Shown: in pieces, positions 1 through 5,376 of the stretch | How positions within the stretch are numbered: the first letter of the stretch is position 1 | How the letters are laid out: each line of letters begins with the position of its first letter | DNA from: Bacteroidaceae bacterium | GTDB lineage: Bacteria; Bacteroidota; Bacteroidia; Bacteroidales; Barnesiellaceae_A | Reading direction: 5' to 3' | NCBI GenBank assembly: GCA_017561285.1 | Contig: JAFZDG010000172.1 | Coordinates: forward strand, 1 to 7,526 | Length of the DNA: 7,526 nt | Made by a program: the position numbers and the translations under genes | Notes under the pieces: generated by a model | Databases searched by the model: none | Told to the model about the DNA's origin: nothing | The model's input: the letters and a program-made list of their open reading frames with translations, nothing else

Positions 1-250
1 AACAATGACTGTAATTGATGGTATATCTTTGCTGATTGATGCCTTTAACAATCTTAATAGAAGATAAGAATAGGGATTCCGAACTAAGGTGGAGCAATAT
101 TTCAAGGCATTTGCTTGTATTTCAAAATAAAGCACTACTTTGGCTTCGCCGAAGGTAGGCGGCGCCTCAGATGAAAAAATAAACTCATTTATTTTGGTAT
201 AATGACTTATATACGGTTTTACCAACCACTATTTGCCACATTACCTTTAT
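1..250. other. Intergenic stretch without a supported gene
   Basis: No convincing coding region is visible on either strand. One frame is open from the left edge to a TAA at 65-67, too short to judge. The stretch contains the first copy of a 13-base direct repeat (87-99), the short palindrome CTTCG-C-CGAAG (144-154) and the GC-rich inverted repeat AGGC-GGC-GCCT (157-167). The latter two sit in an otherwise AT-rich background and are followed by an A-rich run rather than a T-run, so they are not a clear plus-strand terminator. The gene-free gap as a whole runs to 561; its right half is described under the small RNA and terminators. Confidence 0.6.
87..99 (+). repeat. 13-base direct repeat, copy 1
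   Basis: AGGTGGAGCAATA is found here and again, identically, at 334-346, 247 bases downstream. The bases just before each copy are also loosely alike (GAACTA and GAAATC). An exact 13-base match this close is unlikely by chance. It could be a duplicated recognition or recombination site, or a remnant of a duplicated small RNA. No function is known. Confidence 0.6.
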
Positions 251-281
251 TTTGTTCTTCTCTCGGCTTGCACTAACTTTG
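251..281 (+). promoter_or_regulatory. Bacteroidetes-type primary promoter
   Basis: TTTG at 251-254, a 19-base spacer, then TAACTTTG at 274-281 match the Bacteroidetes sigma-ABfr pattern TTTG-N19-21-TAnnTTTG completely. Transcription should begin near 288 on the plus strand. No open reading frame of useful length follows before the terminator at 443-476, so the promoter most likely drives a non-coding RNA. It is the best promoter match in the window together with the one at 1256-1287. Confidence 0.75.
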
Positions 282-333
282 CATCAAAGTAGGAACTCGA
301 CTCTGCGAGACACTGCAAAATAGTGCAGAAATC

Positions 334-346
334 AGGTGGAGCAATA
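334..346 (+). repeat. 13-base direct repeat, copy 2
   Basis: Second identical copy of AGGTGGAGCAATA (first at 87-99). This copy lies inside the candidate small RNA, between its second stem and the hairpin at 412-438, and would be single-stranded in the simple local fold described there. Confidence 0.6.
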
Positions 347-442
347 GCGGGAGGTTACGTTTGTTGCGATTCTTTAACGCGAAGATATAGAGCCGTTTAG
401 AAATGAAACTCATTTTCTGGTGGCACCACCAAGAAAATCGCT

Positions 443-476
443 AATAGCTAAATGATCAATCTGTTAGCTATTTTTC
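443..476 (+). terminator. Intrinsic terminator of the small RNA unit
   Basis: AATAGCTAA (443-451) and TTAGCTATT (464-472) are perfect 9-base complementary arms around a 12-base loop. The right arm runs into TTTTTC (471-476). The stem is AT-rich, so it may be modest in strength, but the symmetry and U-run are clear. It lies only five bases after the strong hairpin at 412-438, which may add to termination. Confidence 0.7.
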
Positions 477-503
477 TTATGTCTTCAGCCCTAATTTTGG
501 CAC

Positions 504-534
504 AAAAATTAGAGTACCCACGAAGATACTCTAA
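504..534 (-). terminator. Intrinsic terminator of the secreted-protein gene
   Basis: Read on the minus strand, TTAGAGTA (534-527) and TACTCTAA (516-509) pair over 8 bases around a 10-base loop and are followed by TTTTT (508-504). It starts 27 bases after the stop codon of the minus-strand gene 562-1074. Part of its second arm can pair instead with 491-498, see findings. Confidence 0.75.
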
Positions 535-561
535 CTTTCTATGCTATTAAAAGACGGAAAT

Positions 562-1074
562 CTATCTCAAATCTTTATATATGTCTAATACCACTTTATA
601 ATAATCTGAAGAATCTTGAAGTTTTGACAGACATTTATCAAGAAATTTACAACTATTCATTAATACCTCTATTTCCTCGTTTGAAAAATCAGAAGTAAGA
701 GTTTTCAATGTTACTGCTACTTGAATAGTTTCCGTTTTTTCTTTAAGAGTATTCATCAATTCAAGGATTGAGTTATAATTATCTCTATATGCGGTATATA
801 AATCAACATCAAATCTACCATGATAACAATTAATTAGAATAGCATTAGAATTGATATCAATATTATTGATTAAATCTCTAATTTCTAATTGCATTAAATT
901 AACTTCATGACTACAATATAAAAAATCATAATCATGCTGCAAAGAACTTAATTGGGTAGAAAGACTATCTATCGAAACATTCAAATCTTGAGTTTGCAAT
1001 GAATTGCTTGTTTGGGCTGTTATATTACCTAAGCCTATTAATGAGATAAAAAAGAATAATATTACCTTTTTCAT
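562..1074 (-). CDS. Small secreted protein of unknown function
   Basis: This 170-residue protein is not recognised as a member of any family. Residues 1-20 form a clear Sec signal peptide: MKK, a hydrophobic core of Phe, Ile and Leu, and a likely signal peptidase I site after NITA with Gln following, which is common in Bacteroidetes. No lipobox cysteine is present, so a soluble periplasmic or exported protein is expected. The mature part is polar and predicted largely helical, with Leu and Ser/Gln-rich stretches at about 25-48 and 105-155 that could form short coiled coils, and four cysteines (54, 83, 142, 148). The gene is strikingly AT-rich compared with mltG, cstA and pfp and uses A/T-ending codons, suggesting an accessory or recently acquired orphan. 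It is a single-gene unit with its own promoter-like element (1097-1104) and terminator (504-534). The start is supported by the signal peptide directly after Met. Confidence 0.75.
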   Translation of the reverse strand: MKKVILFFFISLIGLGNITAQTSNSLQTQDLNVSIDSLSTQLSSLQHDYDFLYCSHEVNLMQLEIRDLINNIDINSNAILINCYHGRFDVDLYTAYRDNYNSILELMNTLKEKTETIQVAVTLKTLTSDFSNEEIEVLMNSCKFLDKCLSKLQDSSDYYKVVLDIYKDLR

Positions 1075-1096
1075 AATAGTAATGATTTAATTTACA

Positions 1097-1104
1097 CAAA
1101 GATA
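1097..1104 (-). promoter_or_regulatory. -7 promoter element for the secreted-protein gene
   Basis: On the minus strand this reads TATCTTTG, a full match to TAnnTTTG, ending 22 bases before the ATG. No good TTTG is present 19-21 bases upstream (GATG at the expected place), so only half of the promoter is convincing. The implied leader is very short, about 15-20 bases. Confidence 0.5.
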
Positions 1105-1187
1105 CTAACAATAATTAATATATACATCATTTTCATTTAGATTTAGGAGATTTGTTTCTAATAAGTTTGTCATATTCGGCACTGAGC

Positions 1188-1223
1188 CACCCTCTTATTT
1201 TCCCTGAAAAGACAGCGAGGGTG
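1188..1223. repeat. Inverted repeat (7-base arms, nested stem)
   Basis: CACCCTC (1188-1194) and GAGGGTG (1217-1223) are perfectly complementary. Inside the loop TTTTC-CCT-GAAAA (1199-1211) can form a second short stem. Neither strand has a T-run after the structure, so it is not an obvious terminator. It lies between the promoters of the divergent genes at 562-1074 and mltG. Confidence 0.5.
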
Positions 1224-1234
1224 ACAGCGAGTGT
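1211..1234 (+). repeat. 12-base tandem repeat, two copies
   Basis: GACAGCGAGGGT (1211-1222) is followed directly by GACAGCGAGTGT (1223-1234), 11 of 12 bases identical. The first copy overlaps the right arm of the inverted repeat 1188-1223. It ends 21 bases before the -33 element of the mltG promoter, so it could bind a regulator or be a simple slippage duplication. Confidence 0.55.
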
Positions 1235-1255
1235 AGCTTCATGATGTCTTTCAAA

Positions 1256-1287
1256 TTTGTTTATCATCGAGATTTGATGTACTTTTG
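1256..1287 (+). promoter_or_regulatory. Promoter of mltG
   Basis: TTTG at 1256-1259, a 20-base spacer and TACTTTTG at 1280-1287 match the Bacteroidetes primary promoter fully. Transcription would start near 1294, giving a leader of about 70 bases to the preferred mltG start at 1363. No other gene lies between, so mltG is first and probably alone in its transcript. Confidence 0.75.
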
Positions 1288-1362
1288 CACTGTTATTGAT
1301 AGCATTTACCGGAAACGGATATGGTTACGTTTCGTTGATGGCTATTAATGTGCTTGTTGGTT

Positions 1363-2394
1363 ATGAAAATAAAACACTTTATTATCTCATTTTTTGTTGT
1401 TGCTATTCTTGCCATTGTGGGCGTGGGTGGCTATCTGTATAAAACGTTGGTAAAAGATCCGATAACCGATGCGGATACGATACTAAAGGTTTATATAACA
1501 CCGGGGTTGAGTTGTGACTCGCTATACACAATACTTGCGCAACAAATAGATGGTGCGAAGGCTCGTAAGATTGTTGACATAATGTATAACGATGAGTATG
1601 ATGCTTCTACTCGCAAGGGTTACTTCGAGCTGAAGGGCTCTACTTCGATATATCGTGCCGCACGCCGATTGGCTGCAGGCAGCCAAACACCTATCAAATT
1701 TACGTTCAATAATTTGCGTCTTACCGAGCAACTTATTGAGCGAGCCGATGAGTGCTTATATATGTGTGGCGACTCGCTATCGGTGTTGCTCAACGATGAC
1801 CGGCTTTGTGCTTCTTATGGCTTTAATACCACTACTATCAAGGCTATGTTCTTGCCCGATACGTATGAGTTTTACTGGACTGTTACTCCGCAACGCTTTG
1901 TGGAGCGTATGCACGAGTACTATGAGCAGTTCTGGAACGAAGAGCGTAGAACTAAAGCCAAGAAGGCAGGCTTATCGCCTCTTGAGGTGTCGGTACTTGC
2001 CTCTATCGTTGAAGAGGAGACTGCTATGCGCGACGAAATGCCGGTGGTGGCCGGTCTATATATCAACCGCTTGCGCCGAGGTATTCCGTTACAAGCCGAT
2101 CCTACGGTAAAGTATGCTGTGGGTGACTTTACCTTGCGCCGCATACTCAACAAGCATTTAGAGACTCCCTCTCCTTACAACACGTATCTCAATACCGGTC
2201 TTCCACCGGCACCTATTCGCATACCGTCAAAGGCGGCCATAGAGGCTGTGCTCAATTATCGCGCACACAACTACCTATATATGTGCGCCAAAGAAGATTT
2301 CTCGGGTTATCACAACTTTGCCACTACATTGAGCGAGCATAACCGCAATGCTGCTCGTTACCACTCGGCTCTCAACCGTCGCGGCATCAAATAA
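1363..2394 (+). CDS. mltG: Endolytic transglycosylase MltG (YceG family)
   Basis: MltG is a membrane-anchored lytic transglycosylase that cuts nascent glycan strands in the periplasm and is thought to end glycan elongation during wall synthesis. In the 343-residue form used here, residues 6-26 form one N-terminal membrane helix, followed by a short LysM-like region and the YceG catalytic domain. Family motifs are all present: FLPDTY (163-168), ASIVEEET (213-220) with the catalytic glutamate at 217, NRLRRGIPLQADPTV (235-249), SPYNTY (270-275) and GLPPAPI (279-285). Length and motifs are normal for an intact Bacteroidetes homologue. I chose the ATG at 1363 because it puts MKIKH directly before the membrane helix; an in-frame ATG at 1348 would add MCLLV. 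Neither has a Shine-Dalgarno sequence. It has its own promoter (1256-1287). Its stop codon abuts that of the convergent DUF1294 gene, with no terminator between them. Confidence 0.95.
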   Translation: MKIKHFIISFFVVAILAIVGVGGYLYKTLVKDPITDADTILKVYITPGLSCDSLYTILAQQIDGAKARKIVDIMYNDEYDASTRKGYFELKGSTSIYRAARRLAAGSQTPIKFTFNNLRLTEQLIERADECLYMCGDSLSVLLNDDRLCASYGFNTTTIKAMFLPDTYEFYWTVTPQRFVERMHEYYEQFWNEERRTKAKKAGLSPLEVSVLASIVEEETAMRDEMPVVAGLYINRLRRGIPLQADPTVKYAVGDFTLRRILNKHLETPSPYNTYLNTGLPPAPIRIPSKAAIEAVLNYRAHNYLYMCAKEDFSGYHNFATTLSEHNRNAARYHSALNRRGIK

Positions 2395-2658
2395 CTATAC
2401 GAACACAAGCAAGTAAACCATATAGAGGTGAACGGCCACTAAAAGAGGCACAAGGACTACAAAACGCATATGACGTGTTTTGTGGCGAAAAATCCACATA
2501 CCCAATCCGGCACCCAACGATCCACCCAAAAGGGCTATGCCCAACAGCACTCGCTCGGGTATGCGCTCTTCGTGCCTGTGCGCACGCACTTTGTCACTAC
2601 CATAGAGTGCAAATGAAACAATATTGATGAGCAATAATATGGCTATAACTATTATCAT
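2395..2658 (-). CDS. DUF1294 small membrane protein
   Basis: This 87-residue protein matches the DUF1294 family, small membrane proteins of unknown function. The family signature is clear: a first membrane helix (2-19), then YGSDKVRA (19-26), RIPER (32-36), a glycine-rich helix LLGGSLGAGLGM (43-54), RHKTRH (58-63), and a last hydrophobic helix (66-86). Two or three membrane segments are expected. The gene is the last of a minus-strand operon, three bases after the PHP gene stop, in the same reading frame and separated from it by two TAG codons. Its own TAG (2397-2395) directly touches the mltG stop codon at 2394. No function can be inferred from cstA or the phosphatase; association with them may only reflect shared transcription. 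Confidence 0.88.
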   Translation of the reverse strand: MIIVIAILLLINIVSFALYGSDKVRAHRHEERIPERVLLGIALLGGSLGAGLGMWIFRHKTRHMRFVVLVPLLVAVHLYMVYLLVFV

Positions 2659-2661
2659 CTA

Positions 2662-3507
2662 CTACAGCCGTATCTCTTCTTCGCTCCAGCGACCATTGTG
2701 CAACTCCCATACGTGCGTGATACCGGCATTGCGCAGTATCTGCAAGGTTTCGTAACGTCCCGACTCTATCTTATCGACATCGTGACAATCGGAGTTTACG
2801 ACCAACTTCAATCCCAATCTACGCACCAGAGGCAACCATTCGACACCGGGGAATATGCGATTGTGCTGCTCGAGCGCCTTGGTATTGACCTCGACAAGGA
2901 AGTCACCTCCTCGCAACGAACAGATGTGATTGTAGGCCAAATTTTCGTACCACGACTCTTGTAAAATAGCGGGTTCAAACTGCGAAGCGTTGAGTGCTAT
3001 TTTGTCGGGATGCGCATGTATATCGAAGTGTCCGCATTTCACCAACAAGCGACTTTTTTCGTAGAACAACTCTACTATGCGGCGTATATCGCCACCAAAT
3101 CGCTCCTGTGCAGCTTCCCGAAAACGCTCGAATGCGCCATCGGTACACATCCATTCGCCACGATCATTGGCCACAAAATGCACACCACCGATGGTATAGT
3201 CGGTGGGCAACGTGGCATAGAAAGGCAAGCGCGGATTGCGTACCTCATCGAGATAGTCTATTTCCAGACCTACATAGAGTTCTATTTTATCGCCATAGAG
3301 TGCCCGCAAGCGAGCAAACTCCTCGAAATACTTGCCATAGGTGTCGGGCTGCAACGACTTGACCGGTAGCATAGGAAAGGTAGTGTGCGAGGTAATGCCA
3401 TAGGCTGTCATTCCACACGATATGGCCGCCTTTACAAAATCCTCCATTGCGCCGCGACCATCGCAAAAGTTACAATGTGAGTGATAATTGGTATGATTAT
3501 ATTGCAT
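2662..3507 (-). CDS. PHP-domain phosphatase, histidinol-phosphatase (HisJ/HisK) type
   Basis: The 281-residue protein is a PHP-superfamily metal-dependent phosphoesterase of the histidinol-phosphatase type (usual length 260-290). Metal-binding motifs are visible in order: H9-x-H11 in YHSH, H41 in GITSH, E82 in VGLEIDY, H110 in GGVHF, H160 and H164 in GHFDIHAHPD, and D240-x-H242 in NSDCHD. These would hold two or three metal ions and hydrolyse a phosphomonoester in the cytoplasm. The family reaction is L-histidinol phosphate to L-histidinol. However, no his gene is nearby, and many Bacteroidetes carry a bifunctional HisB that performs this step, so the real substrate is open. It follows cstA by 13 bases and precedes the DUF1294 gene by 3, so the three are probably one operon. 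The ATG at 3507 gives a normal N-terminus just before the first metal motif. No Shine-Dalgarno sequence is seen. Confidence 0.88.
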   Translation of the reverse strand: MQYNHTNYHSHCNFCDGRGAMEDFVKAAISCGMTAYGITSHTTFPMLPVKSLQPDTYGKYFEEFARLRALYGDKIELYVGLEIDYLDEVRNPRLPFYATLPTDYTIGGVHFVANDRGEWMCTDGAFERFREAAQERFGGDIRRIVELFYEKSRLLVKCGHFDIHAHPDKIALNASQFEPAILQESWYENLAYNHICSLRGGDFLVEVNTKALEQHNRIFPGVEWLPLVRRLGLKLVVNSDCHDVDKIESGRYETLQILRNAGITHVWELHNGRWSEEEIRL

Positions 3508-3520
3508 TTTAATATTCTAT

Positions 3521-5008
3521 CTATTTACGAACCAAACGACACTTAAAACGGACAAATAACACAGCAAACAAGGCGGCAACAGCCATACCGATGCCCACCG
3601 AAAGATGATAGTTGAGCGACAAGCCTTCGGGTGCAAACATAATATATGTTACACATACAACGGTCATAAACAGAGCCGGAAGGAGCGTAATAAGGTAACT
3701 CAAGCCGTTGCGTTCACGTGCCAGAAATACCGTTAATGCCCAGAATGTAAATACCGAAAGAGCTTGGTTGCTCCACGCAAAGTATCGCCACAAGACATTG
3801 AAATCTATCATCATAATCACAGCCGACAGGGCAAAAATGGGCAGTGTAATAAGCAACCTGTTGCGCATACTCGATTGCTCAAGGTGCAAGAAGTCGGCAG
3901 CAATAAGACGAGCCGAACGCATTGCCGTATCGCCCGATGTGATGGGTGCAAAAATAACACCTAAAAGAGCCAAGAATCCGCCCAAAGCACCCAGCCACGT
4001 CACCGCAATATCGTTGACCAATACAAGGGGCTTGTTGCCATTTTCGGCCAAATAACCGGCCAAGCCATCGTACGAACCGGTAAAGGCTATTGCTGCGGCA
4101 GCCCATATAAGCGCCAGAACGCCCTCTGTTACCATAGCACCATAAAAAATAGGACGGCCCATCCTCTCATTCTTCAAGCAACGAGCCATCAAGGGCGATT
4201 GTGTGGCATGGAAGCCCGACACTGCACCACAGGCGATAGAGATAAACATCATAGGAAATATTGGCAGGGCATCGGCCTGTGGATGACGATTATGCAATCC
4301 ATCGGTTATCTCGGGTAAGGCATCCATATGAAAACATAACATAATAAGCACACCAACAGCCATGAACAGCAAGGCTACACCAAATATTGGAAAGAACTTT
4401 CCTATAATCTTATCTACGGGCAACAAGGTTGCCAATAAGTAATATACAAATACCAACACAACAAACCACCATTTCAAGGGCATGATATGCTCGATAGTTT
4501 GCACCCAGGTCGGCATTATGCCATCATCGCCCACAGCATATTGCGTAAAGATACCCGTTATGAGCTCGGCCGGATTGATCACAAACACAGCTCCCACCAA
4601 TATAAGCAGTAAAAGCGAGAAGATGCGCATCAGTTGCTTCACAGCATTACCCAACTCGTTACCAACGATCTCCGGAAGACTCACTCCTCCTCGCCGCAAC
4701 GATATCATACCCGACAAATAATCGTGTACCGCACCGCCAAAGATTGTACCCAAAACAATCCACAGATAGGCAGCCGGGCCATACAGTACGCCCATAATAG
4801 CACCAAAGATAGGGCCAAGACCGGCTATATTGAGAAACTGTATGAGAAAAATGCGCCACGAAGGAAGAGGAATATAATCTACCCCATCGGCCTTGGTAAT
4901 AGCCGGTGTAGGACGTGAAGCATCTATTCCAAAAATACGTTCTACTACGGCTCCATATATAAAATACCCCACTATGAGAGCTACCAATGCAACCAGAAAT
5001 GTTATCAT
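3521..5008 (-). CDS. cstA: Carbon starvation protein CstA family transporter (short form)
   Basis: CstA-family proteins are multi-spanning inner-membrane transporters. Characterised members take up pyruvate (BtsT, CstA), and peptide uptake has also been reported. The 495-residue product has the family landmarks: DGVDYIP (41-47), LNIAGLGPIFGA (59-70), GAVHDYLSGM (92-101), CGAVSGFHATQSP (260-272), MVTEG (292-296), PITSGDTA (355-362) and RYFAWSNQ (408-415). Hydrophobic segments fill most of the length, in keeping with well over ten membrane helices. It is shorter than the roughly 700-residue enterobacterial proteins because it lacks their long C-terminal part; this short form is common in Bacteroidetes and Firmicutes and does not look truncated. 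It is first in a minus-strand operon with the PHP and DUF1294 genes. A -7 element sits at 5052-5059. No adjacent LytS/LytTR-type two-component genes of the E. coli BtsSR kind are present. The exact substrate is inferred from the family only. Confidence 0.92.
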   Translation of the reverse strand: MITFLVALVALIVGYFIYGAVVERIFGIDASRPTPAITKADGVDYIPLPSWRIFLIQFLNIAGLGPIFGAIMGVLYGPAAYLWIVLGTIFGGAVHDYLSGMISLRRGGVSLPEIVGNELGNAVKQLMRIFSLLLLILVGAVFVINPAELITGIFTQYAVGDDGIMPTWVQTIEHIMPLKWWFVVLVFVYYLLATLLPVDKIIGKFFPIFGVALLFMAVGVLIMLCFHMDALPEITDGLHNRHPQADALPIFPMMFISIACGAVSGFHATQSPLMARCLKNERMGRPIFYGAMVTEGVLALIWAAAAIAFTGSYDGLAGYLAENGNKPLVLVNDIAVTWLGALGGFLALLGVIFAPITSGDTAMRSARLIAADFLHLEQSSMRNRLLITLPIFALSAVIMMIDFNVLWRYFAWSNQALSVFTFWALTVFLARERNGLSYLITLLPALFMTVVCVTYIMFAPEGLSLNYHLSVGIGMAVAALFAVLFVRFKCRLVRK

Positions 5009-5051
5009 ACCAATTATTGTGTTTAAAATCTACTTTACAACTTATAAGGGG

Positions 5052-5059
5052 CAAAATTA
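5052..5059 (-). promoter_or_regulatory. -7 promoter element for cstA
   Basis: On the minus strand this is TAATTTTG, matching TAnnTTTG, about 44 bases before the cstA ATG. The -33 TTTG is not found at 19-21 bases upstream, which may mean activator dependence, as would suit a starvation-induced transporter. That is inference. Confidence 0.45.
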
Positions 5060-5190
5060 CTTATTTCTTGCATATAATTCTATGAGCCACATATTGTTTT
5101 TTTGCACCAACCGCTATTTTTTCGGTCTCGACACATTCATTTTCGGCGCTGCGGTATGCTATCAAGAGACTTCGACATATAAACCCCAAA

Positions 5191-5247
5191 ATGACAAAAA
5201 GTCATCAAATATGTTAATTTTGACATTTTGACACGTTAATTTTGTCA
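5191..5247. promoter_or_regulatory. Cluster of ATTTTG(A/T)CA boxes and a palindrome upstream of hsp20
   Basis: Three related 9-base boxes lie close together: ATTTTGACA at 5217-5225 and 5225-5233 (8-base period, sharing one base) and ATTTTGTCA at 5239-5247. TGACA (5229-5233) and TGTCA (5243-5247) face each other across 9 bases. Just upstream ATGAC-AAAAA-GTCAT (5191-5205) is a perfect palindrome built on the same TGAC core. GTTAATTTTG occurs twice (5213-5222, 5235-5244) exactly 22 bases apart, about two helical turns. The arrangement looks like a multi-site operator for one regulator controlling hsp20, or cstA, or both. It does not resemble CIRCE, the HrcA site. This cluster and the elements listed next fill the otherwise gene-free 5009-5376. 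Confidence 0.5.
5237..5244 (+). promoter_or_regulatory. Possible -7 element for hsp20 (candidate 1)
   Basis: TAATTTTG matches TAnnTTTG on the plus strand; a second identical copy is at 5215-5222. Neither has TTTG at the right distance upstream. If this copy is used, transcription would start near 5251 and the hsp20 leader would be about 125 bases long. Confidence 0.35.
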
Positions 5248-5270
5248 CTTTTTTTTCACATTTTACACAA

Positions 5271-5285
5271 TGGCACAAATATTGA
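5271..5285 (+). promoter_or_regulatory. Sigma-54-like element for hsp20 (candidate 2)
   Basis: TGGCAC (5271-5276), five bases, then TTGA (5282-5285) resemble the sigma-54 pattern TGGCAC-N5-TTGC. The -24 half is perfect; the -12 half has GA in place of the nearly invariant GC, which weakens the call. A start near 5296 would leave a leader of about 80 bases. Sigma-54 promoters need an upstream activator, and the repeated boxes at 5191-5247 could be where one binds. Confidence 0.3.
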
Positions 5286-5295
5286 AATTAAATAA

Positions 5296-5328
5296 GCGTA
5301 GGGCAATTGCCGAGAAAGGCATCCCTGC
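5296..5328 (+). other. Hairpin in the hsp20 leader
   Basis: GC (5296-5297) and AGGG (5300-5303) can pair with CCCT and GC (5323-5328), enclosing GCC (5309-5311) paired with GGC (5318-5320). It also contains the palindrome GGCAATTGCC (5302-5311), which could instead be a DNA-binding site. The ribosome binding site at 5364-5368 lies outside, so this is not a simple RNA thermometer that hides it. Confidence 0.35.
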
Positions 5329-5363
5329 ATAAAAAACAATAATAGATAACAAATATAAAACAT

Positions 5364-5368
5364 AGGAG
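5364..5368 (+). promoter_or_regulatory. Canonical ribosome binding site of hsp20
   Basis: AGGAG ends 8 bases before the ATG at 5377. Such a clear Shine-Dalgarno sequence is unusual in Bacteroidetes, and none of the other genes in the window has one. It fixes the hsp20 start. Confidence 0.7.
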
Positions 5369-5376
5369 ATAATAAA

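Larger units (their letters stand above)
288..476 (+). ncRNA. Candidate stand-alone small RNA (about 190 nt)
   Basis: The unit is bounded by a consensus promoter (251-281) and a perfect-arm terminator ending in a U-run (443-476), with no sizeable ORF inside. Local stems are visible: CTCG-N6-CGAG (296-309), CTGCA-N6-TGCAG (313-328), GAG-cc-GTTT-N7-AAAC-TC near 391-411, and a strong hairpin at 412-438 (ATTTTCT + GGTG, loop GCAC, CACC + AGAAAAT with a single bulged A at 431). The length is in the range of 6S-like and other Bacteroidales small RNAs, but I do not recognise a family by sequence. It also holds a 13-codon ORF (403-444), so a leader or dual-function RNA is possible. The ends are inferred from the promoter and terminator, not measured. 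Confidence 0.55.

Noticed and set aside
2..67. Open frame from the left edge ending in TAA at 65-67, possible C-terminus of a gene outside the window
   Set aside because: About 21 codons without any recognisable motif; an open run this short is expected by chance.
110..142. Promoter-like TTTG (110-113) with TACTTTG (136-142)
   Set aside because: The downstream element lacks one base compared with TAnnTTTG and the spacer is too long at 22 bases.
353..1332. GGTTACGTTT at 353-362 and 1323-1332 as possible ends of an inserted element around the AT-rich gene
   Set aside because: A 10-base repeat over about 1 kb is near chance level, and no integrase, transposase or terminal inverted repeats are visible.
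1321..1338. Upstream mini-ORF MVTFR in the mltG leader, its TGA overlapping an ATG at 1338
   Set aside because: Five codons without a ribosome binding site; the overlapping ATG leads to a frame that conflicts with mltG and encodes nothing recognisable.
4659..5054. Minus-strand ORF of 131 codons overlapping the start of cstA
   Set aside because: It is a frame-shifted shadow of cstA, whose own frame carries all family motifs.
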